From: Brienomyrus brachyistius | Taxonomy: Eukaryota; Chordata; Actinopteri; Osteoglossiformes; Mormyridae | Reading direction: 5' to 3' | DNA: 64,000 nt | NCBI RefSeq assembly: GCF_023856365.1 | Contig: NC_064539.1 | Span: 16,257,519 to 16,321,518, forward strand | Shown here: piece by piece, positions 1 to 11,649 of the stretch | Numbering within the stretch: position 1 is the first letter of the stretch | Layout of the letters: every line of letters starts with the position of its first letter | Notes under the pieces: model-generated | Database searches by the model: none | The model's input: the letters and a program-made list of their open reading frames with translations, nothing else | What the model was told of the DNA's origin: nothing | Position numbers and translations under genes: made by a program

Positions 1-652
1 GATTTATGCCCCACTTCTAAGAGATTTACTATGAGTCCTTTTTGCATTAATAACTCGATTCCTCTTCCATCTTTTTTTAAACCTAAAAGCATGATGAAAA
101 CTGAAATTTTTACATTCATCAAAAACTGCACATACAGTAATGTTCATGTTAACCGTATTACATTCAGGATCTGTACAGCATCAAGCGTGACCACTGAATT
201 CATGGATTAAAATTAAACAAATTCTAATGATAAAATAATTCCTTATTTGTTCCACAATAAGCAGAAGCTACATATTATATAAAGACTATAATGCAAAATA
301 AATTCTTTTGTGACAAAGTATGTCACGATAAAGCTGATTACGATAAAGCTGTTCCATCCCAGAGTACATAACGGAGTTCCTGGACGCTATAAATAATACC
401 ACAGCGTCAGCAGGCAAAGCAAAATCTGGATTCCTGAGTACGTAACAAAAAGTGGACGTTTCTGCTGCAGCAATCCATGGTGATCCAAAGCGTGAATGTT
501 ACTCCACGTCTAAATGAAATCAGCATTGCATAAAATCCTCCATGTGGATTTAAGAGGTAAAAACCTACAGCGATTCACTGGAATTTTTAACTCTTGAGAA
601 CGTAACTGTTTCTCAATAATGATAAAATTTACAGAAATTTTCCTCGAATTAT
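1..652. other. No recognised feature
   Basis: AT-rich, non-coding-looking sequence. No exon, RNA gene or repeat family recognised. Confidence 0.5.
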
Positions 653-913
653 TGTCAGGTAGCGGGGAAGTCGGGCAGGCAGGAAGCGGGGAAAGACGAC
701 GCAGGTAGCCAGGATCGTCGGGGTTTATTAATGAACCAGGAAGACAGGGCTGACAGCAATAAACTAGCATTACAACAATGACCAACCTCATACAGGGCAA
801 GACGTGGACTGATATACAAGAGACAAGTCGAAATAACAGGGAACAGCTGGGCACAATCGGGGAAGCGCACGTGGATGATGAGGGGGCGTGGCACACACGA
901 GCTGGGCGTGACA
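653..913 (-). mobile_element. Solo LTR, Ty3/Gypsy-like
   Basis: The element runs from TGTCA to TGACA and is flanked on both sides by the 5-bp direct repeat ATTAT (648-652 and 914-918), the size usual for LTR retrotransposons. Read on the - strand it starts TGTCACGCCCAGCTCG and carries a GCCACGCCCCC block near its 5' end, shared with the copy at 61929-62217. No internal retrotransposon sequence flanks it, so it is a solo LTR left by recombination between two LTRs. The minus-strand open frames here are incidental. Confidence 0.75.
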
Positions 914-1710
914 ATTATACAGTTGTATGTTAATTAATTTATATGGTCAGTACTTTGCAGTGTTTTATGAAAATGCTATGTTTTAAGTATATAGGGTGTT
1001 TCTGTATGTTTTAATGTATGCAGTGTGTACGTTTTTTAAAGGGTGTAAGTGTTTTGTGTATGTAGGCAGTAGGTTAATAGTGCTATGCTTATTATATAAC
1101 TTTACGGGTGTTATATCTTAAGCGGTCAAGGATACGAATTTTACTCACAGAGGTGGAGGGTAAATACTCAATGGTGCAACATTAAAATGCTTTTTTTTGG
1201 GTTTGCTTGCCTTTACACCCTCCCCCATCTGCCACTGAGCGGGTCCTTTCAGACTGAGTGAGAGGGTCACAGCTGTGGCATGAAACCATATTCATTAAAG
1301 TGACACCTTCTTTAGTGCAGAAAGAAGTACGGAGGGGGACACTGTAGGGCCAAGGTGACCAGCACATTTAACATCATCATCGGGTTTTATTCCTGCCCGT
1401 AATCCTGGAAGGTACAGATGGTGTCGACCTTCAGATAGGTTACTTTGAAGATTTGTACCTTTGATTGCATTAACCCTTAATATGAATATTGTCAGGTTTC
1501 AGGATAGGTGGAGCTGCTGCAGAATACCGCCACTCTGAATTTTATATTGGGAAAAGTATACTACTTCAATTCATTCTGTCAAAGAGGCAAGAAACTCATA
1601 GGACTGGATTCAGTTATGGAGTTTTTAGATTCAACAGCCAAATCGTTAATCCAAGATAAGATAGTTTTAGAAAACCTAAATATCATCACAGGTGCTTGAA
1701 GTGGGGAAAA
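914..1710. other. No recognised feature
   Basis: AT-rich sequence between the solo LTR and the 32-bp minisatellite. Only short chance open frames are present. Confidence 0.5.
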
Positions 1711-2758
1711 CAGGTGTCGGTACTCCCCTTGTTAATCAATACCAGGTGTGATACTCACCCTGTTATTCAGTACCAGGTGCCGGTACTCCCCTTGCTATTC
1801 AGTACCAGGTGCAGTACTCCCCATGTTATTCAATACCAGGAGCCAGTACTCACCCTGTTATTCAGTACCAGGTCCCGGTACTCCCCTTGTTAATCAGTAC
1901 CAGCTGCTGGTACTCCCCATGTTATTCAATATCAGGAGCCAGTACTCCCCTTGTGTTTCAGTATCAGATGCCAGTACTCCCTTTGTTATTCAGTACCAGG
2001 TGCAGGTATTCCTCTTGCCATTCAGTGCCAGGTGCCAATACTCCCCTTGTCATTCAGTACTAGGTGCTGGTACCTTGTTATACAGCACCAGCTGCCGGTA
2101 CTGCCCTTGTTATACAGTATCATGTGCCAGTATTCCCCTTGTTATTCCATGTCCAGTGCCAGTATTCCCCTTATCATTCAGTACCAGGTGCCGGCACTCC
2201 CCTTGTCGTTCAGTACTAGGTGCCGGCACTCCCCTTGTCGTTCAGTACTAGGTGCCGGCACTGCCCTTGTCGTTCAGTACTAGGTGCCGGCACTCCCCTT
2301 GTCGTTCAGTACTAGGTGCCGGTACTCCCCTTGTCGTTCAGTACTAGGTGTCGGCACTGCCCTTGTCGTTCAGTACTAGGTGCCGGCACTGCCCTTGTCG
2401 TTCAGTACTAGGTGCCGGCACTGCCCTTGTCGTTCAGTACTAGGTGCCGGCACTCCCCTTGTCGTTCAGTACTAGGTGCCGGCACTCCCCTTGTCGTTCA
2501 GTACTAGGTGCCGGCACTCCCCTTGTCGTTCAGTACTAGATGCCGGCACTGCCCTTGTCGTTCAGTACTAGGTACCGTCACTCCCCTTGTCGTTCAGTAC
2601 TAGATGCCGGTACTCCCCTTGTCGTTCAGTACTAGGTGCCGGTACTCCCCTTGTTGTTCAGTACCAGGTGTCGGTACTCCCCTTATCATTCAGTACCAGG
2701 TGCCGGCACTCCCCTTGTCGTTCAGTACTAGGTGCCGGTACTCCCCTTGTTATTCAGC
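1711..2758. repeat. 32-bp minisatellite, about 33 copies
   Basis: Tandem array with a 32-base period; the unit contains ccttgtcgttcagtac and taggtgccggcactcc. The left half is diverged, with TTATTCAGTACCAGG variants. The centre (about 2200-2560) is homogenised and carries the perfect palindrome GTGCCGGCAC. Because 32 is not a multiple of three, the frame shifts with each unit, yet several overlapping open frames persist because the unit is stop-poor. They are not genes. Confidence 0.95.
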
Positions 2759-5369
2759 AAATATTGAGAAATGATCATACTCTGAAGAGAATAACGAAGA
2801 GGTGCTGGTTTTGCATACCGGTGAGTACTGGCAGACTGCAAGGACTGACAAATCTTATTAGACACAAAAATTGTATTAATGAAGGCTTGAAACAAAGGGT
2901 GCATTGACCAAGCCATAGAGTACCACAAAACATTCACAGTGTCCACTGTCAGTGGGAAAAGCCATCTCAAGCTCATCCTATCCTTCTCAACAAATAAAAA
3001 AACGGCCTGACTCTGGATGGATGAATCCCAGACTCCTGAAGCTTCCTGAATCTATTATTCTACAGCTTTCAATGGGCAAAGAGTAAATGCAACATCTTGT
3101 TGGAGAGACTCCAGGTAGGCTGGTCATAGTCCTAGTCTAGTGAGGTGATAAATGAGTCACATTCCCTTTGACCTTCTGCCTCTCATATTAGGGATCCTAA
3201 TACCTTTCCTGCTTCTCTGTGTGTGGTGCTCATGTTCTGCTCACATTTGTTTGGGCTTGTGAGCAAGTGTCTCTGAGTTGTCCGTCAATTTTGATTGTCT
3301 TTGCCCAGATAAGTGGTGATAATCTCTGCAGGATGTGCCCCACTGCAGGATAGCAGCCTCACTAAGACCCTGTACCAGATAAGCACTTAAAATGGGGGAA
3401 TCCATCAAATGAGGTTGAATGGATAGAAGGAATATTTATAACAGGTGCAAATTTTATTGAAGGGTGCTTCAAAAATGACCAGTGCGAGATTCCAGGCCAT
3501 TACAGGGCGCACACAATGGGCAACTTAGAAGGTGTCTCTGGACTGGCAAAGAAGAGCCATGAAACAAGGAGACGACACAGAAACATAGTGGGAGATGCCA
3601 GGGTTCCTACTAAGGCACCTTTCCCTGCTAGTATTAAAAAATGAACAGGAAACGATTACAGGTCATTCTGTAGCGGGGTAGATTAACAGGAATCGTTTAC
3701 TTTCCCTTGAAATTGTATCTGTACACGATATATTTTCTGTAGGATTTACAGCACTGGGCACAACATTGGATGATATTTAGCTCGGCAGATGATTGACTGC
3801 TCAGCAGCATGTGAGATGCCATTAAGGGAGACTGGTGTATCGCAAACAGCACTGAGAACACAACACCTGGCAGAGGAACCATCCATCAGTCCATCCTGGA
3901 TAGTGCTGACCTGGTACCGTATCCCAGCAGACCCTCCTCCCGGGGGGTTGGACAGCAGTGCCTGGATACCCTGGGTGGGATGTCAAGGTAAGAGTTCAGT
4001 TAAATGACAATTGGAAGCAGCTATGAAGAAGCGTACAAAGCATTTACAGTGAGCTATTACTTTGTTCTATTAAAGTGAAAGTGAAAAAGCAGTGTGAAGA
4101 TAGAGAGTTGCTGTTACAGCCAATGTTTTGTGGCATATCGGTTGTTAAGGAAAATTAGCTTTTAATTGCAATGGTCCATTCTAGTGGCAGGCTAGTTTAC
4201 TCATGAGAATTCAACAGAAAAGAGTTATTAAATGTAACCAATGAAAGCAGATAGATTATTATGCATAGACATAATCTCCATTTAGCGAAGCCACAGTGTA
4301 CAAAACCCTCATTTAAGCCTACATATCATTTGCAGCACATTACCACAGTGAGGAGCTGTAGGAAATGTATTATTCTGCATTAAAAAGTACTTAATGGCTC
4401 TTTGAAATTGCCTGCTGATGTCAAGAACCACAAATTAATAACAAATATGTATGATCATAGGTAAGAATTCAGACAAGACGTTCACCTACATGATTGCAAT
4501 GCATTTTATTTTATGAAATGTGCCAGGCCAAAATAGGAGCTTTCAAATGTTCGATTACAATCCACTCAAATAATAATTATTGCTAAGCATTATGGATAAA
4601 AGCCGTATTACTAGCTCAAAACAGTGATTAGTGACTGAAATTTGAGAATAAACACAGGAATCCATGTTCCAGTACCTCTTTTACCCCTTAGTGATTATTA
4701 TGCATTTTATCAAATTTGACACACTGATGGAAACTCTTCCAGTTCCACCAATTTATATCCATTAAAGTTTCTAAGCATTTATAGTTTTGCTGCTTGGTGG
4801 TTAAGATGAGATTAAGTGTAGATGCCAGATGGGAAAAACTGTAATGATAAAGTAAAAATACAGACAAGGATTTAGCATGATTTCTGTGTTCTCCATCTTG
4901 GACTTTACCATTCTGTGCGTTCCTCATGAGCACGAGCAATAGTTACCATGGAAACACAGCACTTAAACATGTTGATTGTGCCTATTTAGTTAATAGATTT
5001 GACCTGACTGCAAAATTTAGGTTCAAAATTAGCACTCTGCAGAGCCTTATAATCAATCGTCGCTTAGTTGCAGAACACATTCATAATAAGCAAATGGTCT
5101 CCCACAGCATAAATCCATAGCATAAATGCAAAAAATTATTAACCTTCAGTGACTGGAGAAAGCAAACTTGCTGCATCATTCCTTCAACCACATCACTGCT
5201 GCCATCACAAACCCATCTGTGTTCCTGTTTAGGAGCAGATGCAGAGCTTGGCAGCAATGGGACCCACGTCCCAAAATGCTGACACCTATTACCACAGCAC
5301 CAGAGCTGCCCTCCTCTGTCAAAATATTGATCAATGATAAGGCAACAACTGCACAAAAAACCAAACAGT
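2759..5369. other. No gene recognised
   Basis: Non-coding-looking sequence. No exon with paired splice sites and no clear mobile element was found. A short GGATGGATG tract near 3014 may be a worn SINE tail. Confidence 0.4.
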
Positions 5370-5440
5370 GCATCAGCTGCAAACAAAATGAAACAATGCT
5401 TCAGCTGCAAACAAAATGAAACAATACTTCATTTGCCATT
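5370..5440. repeat. 28-bp tandem repeat, about 2.5 copies
   Basis: The unit cagctgcaaacaaaatgaaa followed by caatgctt recurs with a 28-base spacing. Short open frames on both strands pass through it. Confidence 0.7.
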
Positions 5441-5588
5441 TGCACAAGTACATAAGCTTGGGGTCAGAGAGCACAGGGCCAGCCATGTGTCTCATTTATC
5501 CCTTGGGCATTTTTCATTGGGGTGGTGTGGGGGGGGTTGGGTTAAGGCAAGTATATATTGATGCAGCAGGGAGCTGAGTGTTGAGTGC

Positions 5589-5703
5589 GAGGGGCAATCT
5601 CGAGTGGCAGGGAAAGGGGTTTATCATGAGGGGTTTATAATGAGGGTTAGGGTATCAGGTGATAACAGGTCCCTCATTATAAATCCCTCCCACATTGCCC
5701 CTC
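5589..5703. repeat. Fold-back (inverted repeat) sequence
   Basis: The outer arms GAGGGGCAAT (5589-5598) and ATTGCCCCTC (5694-5703) are exact complements. The inner arms 5630-5646 and 5671-5687 pair at 16 of 17 bases. The whole can form a hairpin of about 115 bases. It is probably a small fold-back transposon; no target duplication was identified. A SINE lies immediately to the right. Confidence 0.6.
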
Positions 5704-5719
5704 CTATTCGAAATTTGAC

Positions 5720-5848
5720 TCCTAGCTGCAGTGATCTGCCGCTCAAGGACCCAACAGATCTGTATCTATTCTGCTAACCATAGGATTCAAACCAACAACC
5801 ATCCAATTGTGGGCACAGACCTGCTGAGCAACACACCATCCCCCTGAC
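5720..5848 (-). mobile_element. tRNA-derived SINE fragment
   Basis: On the - strand an RNA polymerase III A box (TGTTGCTCAGCAGG, complement of 5820-5833) is followed about 30 bases later by a B box (GGTTTGAATCC, complement of 5783-5793). This is the head of a tRNA-derived SINE. The 3' part is short or degraded. Confidence 0.6.
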
Positions 5849-6149
5849 AGAAATAGCTCAAAGGATGCCTCATGGTTAGACCTGATTGTCTTGCTTTTGC
5901 TTTTTCAGTTTATCTTCAGTTCTAAGAACTACTAACGCTTCACAATAAGGTGGTAGGTACCATAATGATGGGCAGCCAGCTCAGCTCTCAGGAGTGTCCC
6001 TGCTGTAGTGAACCAGCAGAAGATATTTAACCTTCATAGTATTAGCACAAAGCCCTGAGTTATTAGGTAATGTGTGAAAAGCATGCACTGCCTATGGACA
6101 TCATGCCTGGGTCATGCTTCCCAGAGACCCTGAGACCCTGTACAGCTTA

Positions 6150-6180
6150 AGCAGCACTGATGGATGGATGGATGGATAAA
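6150..6180 (+). repeat. (GGAT)n tract, probable SINE tail
   Basis: Four to five GGAT units after a sequence resembling the 3' end of the fish SINEs elsewhere in the window. Only the tail remains. Confidence 0.4.
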
Positions 6181-8920
6181 TGTGTGTGTGTTGCTGCTTT
6201 GGATAAGCAGTGCTGCTATGCAGTGAGGAAAAGGAAGACTGAAGGCTGCATATATTGTGTGTTGGCCCCTGAAAAAGTTGTACACAGTTCTTACTTGAGT
6301 GGGTATGATTCTCTTAGGTTCTCAGAGTACTGAAAATACCACCTTCATTTTTATATATATATATTGATGGGTAAGGCCTAGCTGCAGTGTCCCCTGTCAT
6401 TATAAAATCCTGCAATAGGCAGTACCAGCAGTTATCAACCCATTTTAACCCAGCGATCCCCGAATGAAAAACTGAACTAAGGACCCCCCCACCACTAAAT
6501 GTATGGGGCCTGGTGGAGCCCTTTTTAGTATTTTTCACATTTTCTGATTTGGATGATAACTCCAGTATTTTGTTAATTTACAAAACATCTCTGCAGACCA
6601 CTGCAACCGCTCTATGAATCTCAGCCCCCAGGGTTCAAATCCTTGGTGTATACTACGGGGCATGCAATGTACGTCAAAAGAAAGAGAAATGTCGCTATCG
6701 CCATTTAAAAACATATGCATGGATTATAGCTTGTGATCATCGTGAGGGTGTCTTCAAAAAAGAGAAAAAAACAGAGGTAACTGATTAGATGCAACTGGTC
6801 TGAGCAGGAGGCCCCTGCTGCTCTGAATGTGAGCTGTCAGTCTCACGCTGAGGCACCTCTGTAAGTCTGAAGACAGCTTGTCACAAAGAGAATCTGGGGC
6901 CGTTCCTGAGCAGCGATGTGGTTCTTCCAGCCTACGCGATCAAAACCCCAACCAGGAAAACTCTCATGCAGAAACAAAGATGGATGCCCTTTTTCCAGCG
7001 CCTCTTGCCGACGTTCTGTTATTTATTTTTCTCTTGACATCCTACCTGCTTTTCTGAAGGTCATTATTGCCCATTGGCACGGCAATGCCACAGAAATCCT
7101 AGAAACGTACATGCATTTCTGGGCAGCTATTTTCATTGTTGAAACTGTAAACTAGCATCCTAATAAAAATGTCAAAACGGATATGTTGATAACGACCTAA
7201 TCCACCTTTCATGCCCTCCTCATCAGATATGAATTGTGAGACATTTCCAGTTGAGTTTACTTCTGTGTCCCTGGGGATATTTTACCTGAAGACGAGGATC
7301 AGACCATAGCAGTAATAACAACGGCAGTAACAGCCTTCAGGGTACATGTGTGCTCCAAGCGCAGGGTAACAAGTGCCGAGTACAGGGTGACAGCCCAGTT
7401 AAGGTCCTCAGTTCCCCATTCCCTCATTAGGGGAACAAAGGCCATCTGTGTCTCTTTGGTGAGAGGTTCCTATTCTGCCGGCTCTTCCCCTTTAGACACG
7501 GTCACACCCTAATGAAAGAAGGATGAATACTCCTTATTATAAGACACACAAAAAACAGTTACGCTGTCTAGTCATCACATAGAACTGAAAGAGCAGGTGT
7601 GATTCCATGCAATGTTTTTCACAAATGCTTCTCAAATAATGCATAATGCATTCCATCCTTCCATCCATTGTCTGATTCACTGCAGCACTGCCTATTCCAG
7701 TAGGGACAGAATCACCTTCGAAGGGACCTCACGTAGGCCAAGTTTAATCTTTGCACTTGGCGAAGCAAAAAAATGTCTTGCTTACTTTATGTGTTAATGC
7801 ATGTACATGATGCATGCATTGCCTATAATAATGTCTATGGGTACCAACAGACCACATTTGCGAAGGTGAAAATTGCTGGCATAGAGCTACTGTAGGTCTT
7901 GCCAATTAATTTCAATTTCAACTCTGGTGACCCCCAGCCCCAAATTCATGGGAATCCTGTCTGTAGCATTGTGCTCTAAATCACCCTGTACTTCCTGAGA
8001 TAGGCTTCAGATTCACGGTGGCCATATAACTGATTATGAAATATGGAAGGATGGAATATATATATGACTTAAAGTCCACTGCACTAAAAAGATTCTCCTG
8101 CAGCCCCATCTTAGTAGTTAGTAATCCTTCAAATTTTCTGTGCAGTCCAGCACAGAATTCAATAAAGAAGTTGCATGTTTTTGTCTTTTGGCAAAATTTC
8201 TGTCTTTGCAACTCGTTTTGATTTTATAAAATTAAAAAAGGAAACATTATATGTCATGTAAACTACTTAAAGCAAAATATGTATATCCTAAAATGATATT
8301 CAAAATGTGAGCATGTATATCCTAAAATGAAATGCATGTAAACTATGACGTCTGTTAAATATAGACGTTCATTCTGTATCCAAAATGTGAGCACTGAAGG
8401 TTCTGAATTACTGTTTTTTGTAATAAGCCACTAAAAATGATATCGCGAGTCGGCTTTGTCTCCAACAGACCCAATCACATTTCAAATGCATATTACAATG
8501 CTTGGGCGCCAACAATGAGAAATTCACAGGGAATGATAAACAATTAAACGTCAAAAAAGCAAATGAAATAGATCAGACGATATGTGAGAAACAGACACAC
8601 TGAGTTTCTGTGTTCCCTTAGAAAAACATAAATATTAGTACTAATTACAGTACTGCTAATATAAATCATTATTGGATTCATCCCACTGCTCTGTTTATTG
8701 TCACTTAAGCTTCGTTACGAACCTCCTCCGATGACAACGTCCCTCTGTGACTTTTGCTGTGTGTTTCATGACTAATCCTTGTATTTTATTATTATAAATC
8801 ACAGTTGGTAGCATTTTACTTAAGGCCATGTTTTTAGTAATTTATAAACACATGCATAACAAATAATAATGCATTCATAAAGCATTACAAACCTATAAAT
8901 ATTTATCCAAAGCCATAACA
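6181..8920. other. No gene recognised
   Basis: AT-rich sequence without a convincing exon, RNA gene or repeat. The longer open frames (6916-7155, 7981-8221) lack recognisable similarity. Confidence 0.4.
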
Positions 8921-9127
8921 CATTATAGCCATCTTTATTATGCATTATGAATGCTTTATGATGTTCTCTTCTATAATGCACTATCTGTATCTTTATAATG
9001 CTGTATAAAGCATCCTTAATTTATACAGTATGGTGACCATTATAATGCATTATGAAGGTATCTATAGTTCATTATAGATGAGAGCTTCATAAAGCATTCA
9101 TAATGCATAATACACATGGCTATAATG
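8921..9127. mobile_element. Hairpin MITE-like element rich in ATAATGCATTAT
   Basis: The arms 8921-8963 and 9085-9127 are reverse complements over 43 bases with a few mismatches. Between them are further ATAATGCATTATGAA-type motifs in both orientations. The family may extend left to about 8830, where related AATGCATTCATAAAGC sequence begins. The structure is that of a non-autonomous DNA element. No transposase sequence and no certain target duplication were seen. Confidence 0.6.
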
Positions 9128-9407
9128 TTTTTGTTACCAATCAGGCTCACGTAGCTTGAACCCCCAAGTCTGAACCCCCCCCCCCTCCAGTTGCCAAAAT
9201 GTACTGAGGGAACCCCCCTGCCTACCAAGATCATACAGGTTCCAATCCCCCTGTAAACCGTGTTTTTAGCTATGGGCCTGTTATTGACACTCCAGATGAT
9301 ACTCTGAAGATTTGGTAACTTGGCTCTGAGTCTCTGTTGACCTGCAGCTAGCAGGATGAAGACAACTTACTCAGCTGCTGAGAATGAAAGTCTACGTGCT
9401 CAACCAA

Positions 9408-9934
9408 GGGGCAGCACGGGGGGGGGCGGTGGTTAGTATTGCTGTTGCCTCATACTTCTGGGACCAGGGTTTGAGTCTCTGTCATGGCTACATGTGTGGA
9501 GTTTGCATGTTCTCACCATGTCATTGTGGTGTTTCCTCCAGTTACTCCGAATCCCTCCCCCACACACAAACCAACACTGACGTCAGCTGGAGTTACCAGA
9601 TTGTGCATGTGTGACTGAATAGTGTGAGTGTGGATGCCCTGTAATGGGTTGGCATCCCATCCTGGGTTGTTCCCTGCCTTGTGCCCTGTAATGGGTTGGC
9701 ATCCCATCCTGGGTTGTTCCCTGCCTTGTGCCCTGTAATGGGTTGGCATCCCATCCTGGGTTGTTCCCTGCCTTGTGCCCTGTAATGGGTTGGCATCCCA
9801 TCCTGGGTTGTTCCCTGCCTTGTGCCCTGTAATGGGTTGGCATCCCATCCTGGGTTGTTCCCTGCCTTGTACCTTTATGCTCCGAACCCCCAACAATCCT
9901 GCGTAGGACAAGCAGTTATGGATAGATGGATGAT
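9408..9934 (+). mobile_element. tRNA-derived SINE with an internal tandem expansion
   Basis: The head contains ggcggtggttagtattgctg followed by the B-box-like GGTTTGAGTCT. The body (gtgtggagtttgcatgttct...) and the GGATAGATGGATGA tail match the full-length copy at 37924-38282 in the opposite orientation. The copy is about 170 bases longer than that one because a 47-base segment of its 3' half is repeated about five times. Confidence 0.85.
9634..9872. repeat. 47-bp minisatellite inside the SINE, about 5 copies
   Basis: The unit starts gccctgtaatgggttggcat and recurs every 47 bases, nearly identical between copies. It corresponds to a single segment in the ordinary SINE copy (complement of about 38000-38050). 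Each unit can form an ATGGG/CCCAT stem. Minus-strand open frames across it are artefacts of the array. Confidence 0.95.
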
Positions 9935-11490
9935 CAACTGACACAATCCATGCTGCAGATGTGATCCAAGTTGTAGGTCTTAATGCAATAGAACATTAAG
10001 GAGGACTTGCTGTAAAATGTATTGCTTTGGACAAACTACGGTGAATGCTTTTAACTCAGATGTAATTAATTGCATATGCATTCTAGTTGTTTTGGGTTTC
10101 ATTCCGTTCTCAATACAGAACACAACATGCTAATGGAATGGTGAAGGGTTTCAAATTGCAAGGTAACAGAGTAACCGACAGATACTGGAGTAACTCCTGG
10201 AAGTGAATTCTCAGGGCTTTCACGGTCCTTAGAGTGCTGCACTGAGCAGACGGGCTCTTCACTGGCAGCTCTCTCACAATAACGGCAGCCAAGCTGGAGC
10301 TCATATCGACGGAAAGGCCTATGATGAGACCAGCCTATGGCCTGTGGGTTTTAACGTGCCAGCAGAGCAGCCCAGCCTAGCCCCGCCCAGCTCCCACTTC
10401 CCACAATTCCATGGAACACAGCTCATTGGGTCTTCTAGCAGAACCGACTGCAAACAGCACATCTGATACTGTTTTCACGATGTTCGAAAAAAACAAAAAA
10501 AACAACATATGAATGTAAGGATCCCATGTGGAACCAGGGCTTTGGGAGACCCCAGTGAATCTGTGCCGCCTCAGCTGATGCACGGTGGCTTTGGGAATCA
10601 TCCTGCTTCACCTGAATTACTCTTTTATGGAGAAGCTGTCTAAGTGATTCTGGGTCACCAGGAAAAATGTATTGATTCTGTGATGAATGTCTGTGCGCCA
10701 AAAGGCGGGCCATCGAGTCTCGGTGTGTGAGACTACCCGCACTCTCCCTTCTGCCTCTTTGGTTAGCACTGCATATAATGGTATAAATCATTTATATTGC
10801 ATTAGACCAAGATCTTGATGAAGCAAATCAATAATGTTACAGCGTGAGTGACCAAGCCTTAGAGAGCTTTACCAAATTAAACTTACCCTGATATATGTGG
10901 TATATAATATTACATAAGGACACAAAATCTTATTACACTGAAACTGTGAATTTCAATGTAATTCTAATATAGTTGCAGAAATTCTAAAGTAAAATCAAAA
11001 TGACCAACTTTGCCAGGACTAAGGACCTGCATAATGCTGCGAAGTCCTTTAGCGTTTCTCCATATTTTGTTATTTAAATACATAATTTCATTTCACTGAC
11101 GCAATTTTCCACAACATTTTTGAAACCACATTACTGAGAGTGTTATGTCTGGGTGACTGCAGTTTTAATCCATTATTATATGTGTGCATCCACATTTAAT
11201 TGGTTTTATTTATTACACCGGAGTACGAAGCTTTTAGCATTACAGTTGGTGACTGGCACTCACCACAGTGTAAAAATACGTCCTGCCTATTGCACTTTGG
11301 CATAATGCAGCTCCTTCTAATTAGTTCTGAAGGCTCTTTGAATTTGACATTTGACAGGATAATTGTTTGTCTTTTAATCCTGTACCAACGATCGGGAACA
11401 TCCACAGTAAAGTGTTCATATCAACCTGCCCTTTGTTTGATTCATTTTATTTTATCGGTATTGTTTTATTTGGAATTGAATCTGATTGCA
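9935..11490. other. No gene recognised
   Basis: Mixed-composition sequence. No exon with paired splice sites or known repeat was found. The 118-residue minus-strand frame at 10435-10791 has no recognised similarity. Confidence 0.4.
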
Positions 11491-11582
11491 CTTTAATAAT
11501 AATAATGGTAATATATATGTAATAATAATAATAATAATGATAATAATAACAACAATAATAATAATAATAATAATAATAAAAT
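11491..11582. repeat. (AAT)n microsatellite, interrupted
   Basis: Runs of ATA/AAT trinucleotides with TGATAA and CAACAA interruptions. Confidence 0.9.
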
Positions 11583-11649
11583 AGATATTTCCAAATGCTT
11601 TTCTGGTTAGAGTATTGCTACAGTAAGTAGTACCCAGAATGCTCTTGAA

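Noticed and set aside
1748..2283. Overlapping plus-strand frames up to 167 residues
   Set aside because: They lie wholly in the 32-bp minisatellite.
5783..5833. tRNA gene from A and B boxes
   Set aside because: The cloverleaf is not intact and the surrounding sequence is SINE-like.
9513..9944. 143-residue minus-strand frame
   Set aside because: It translates the SINE and its internal 47-bp expansion.
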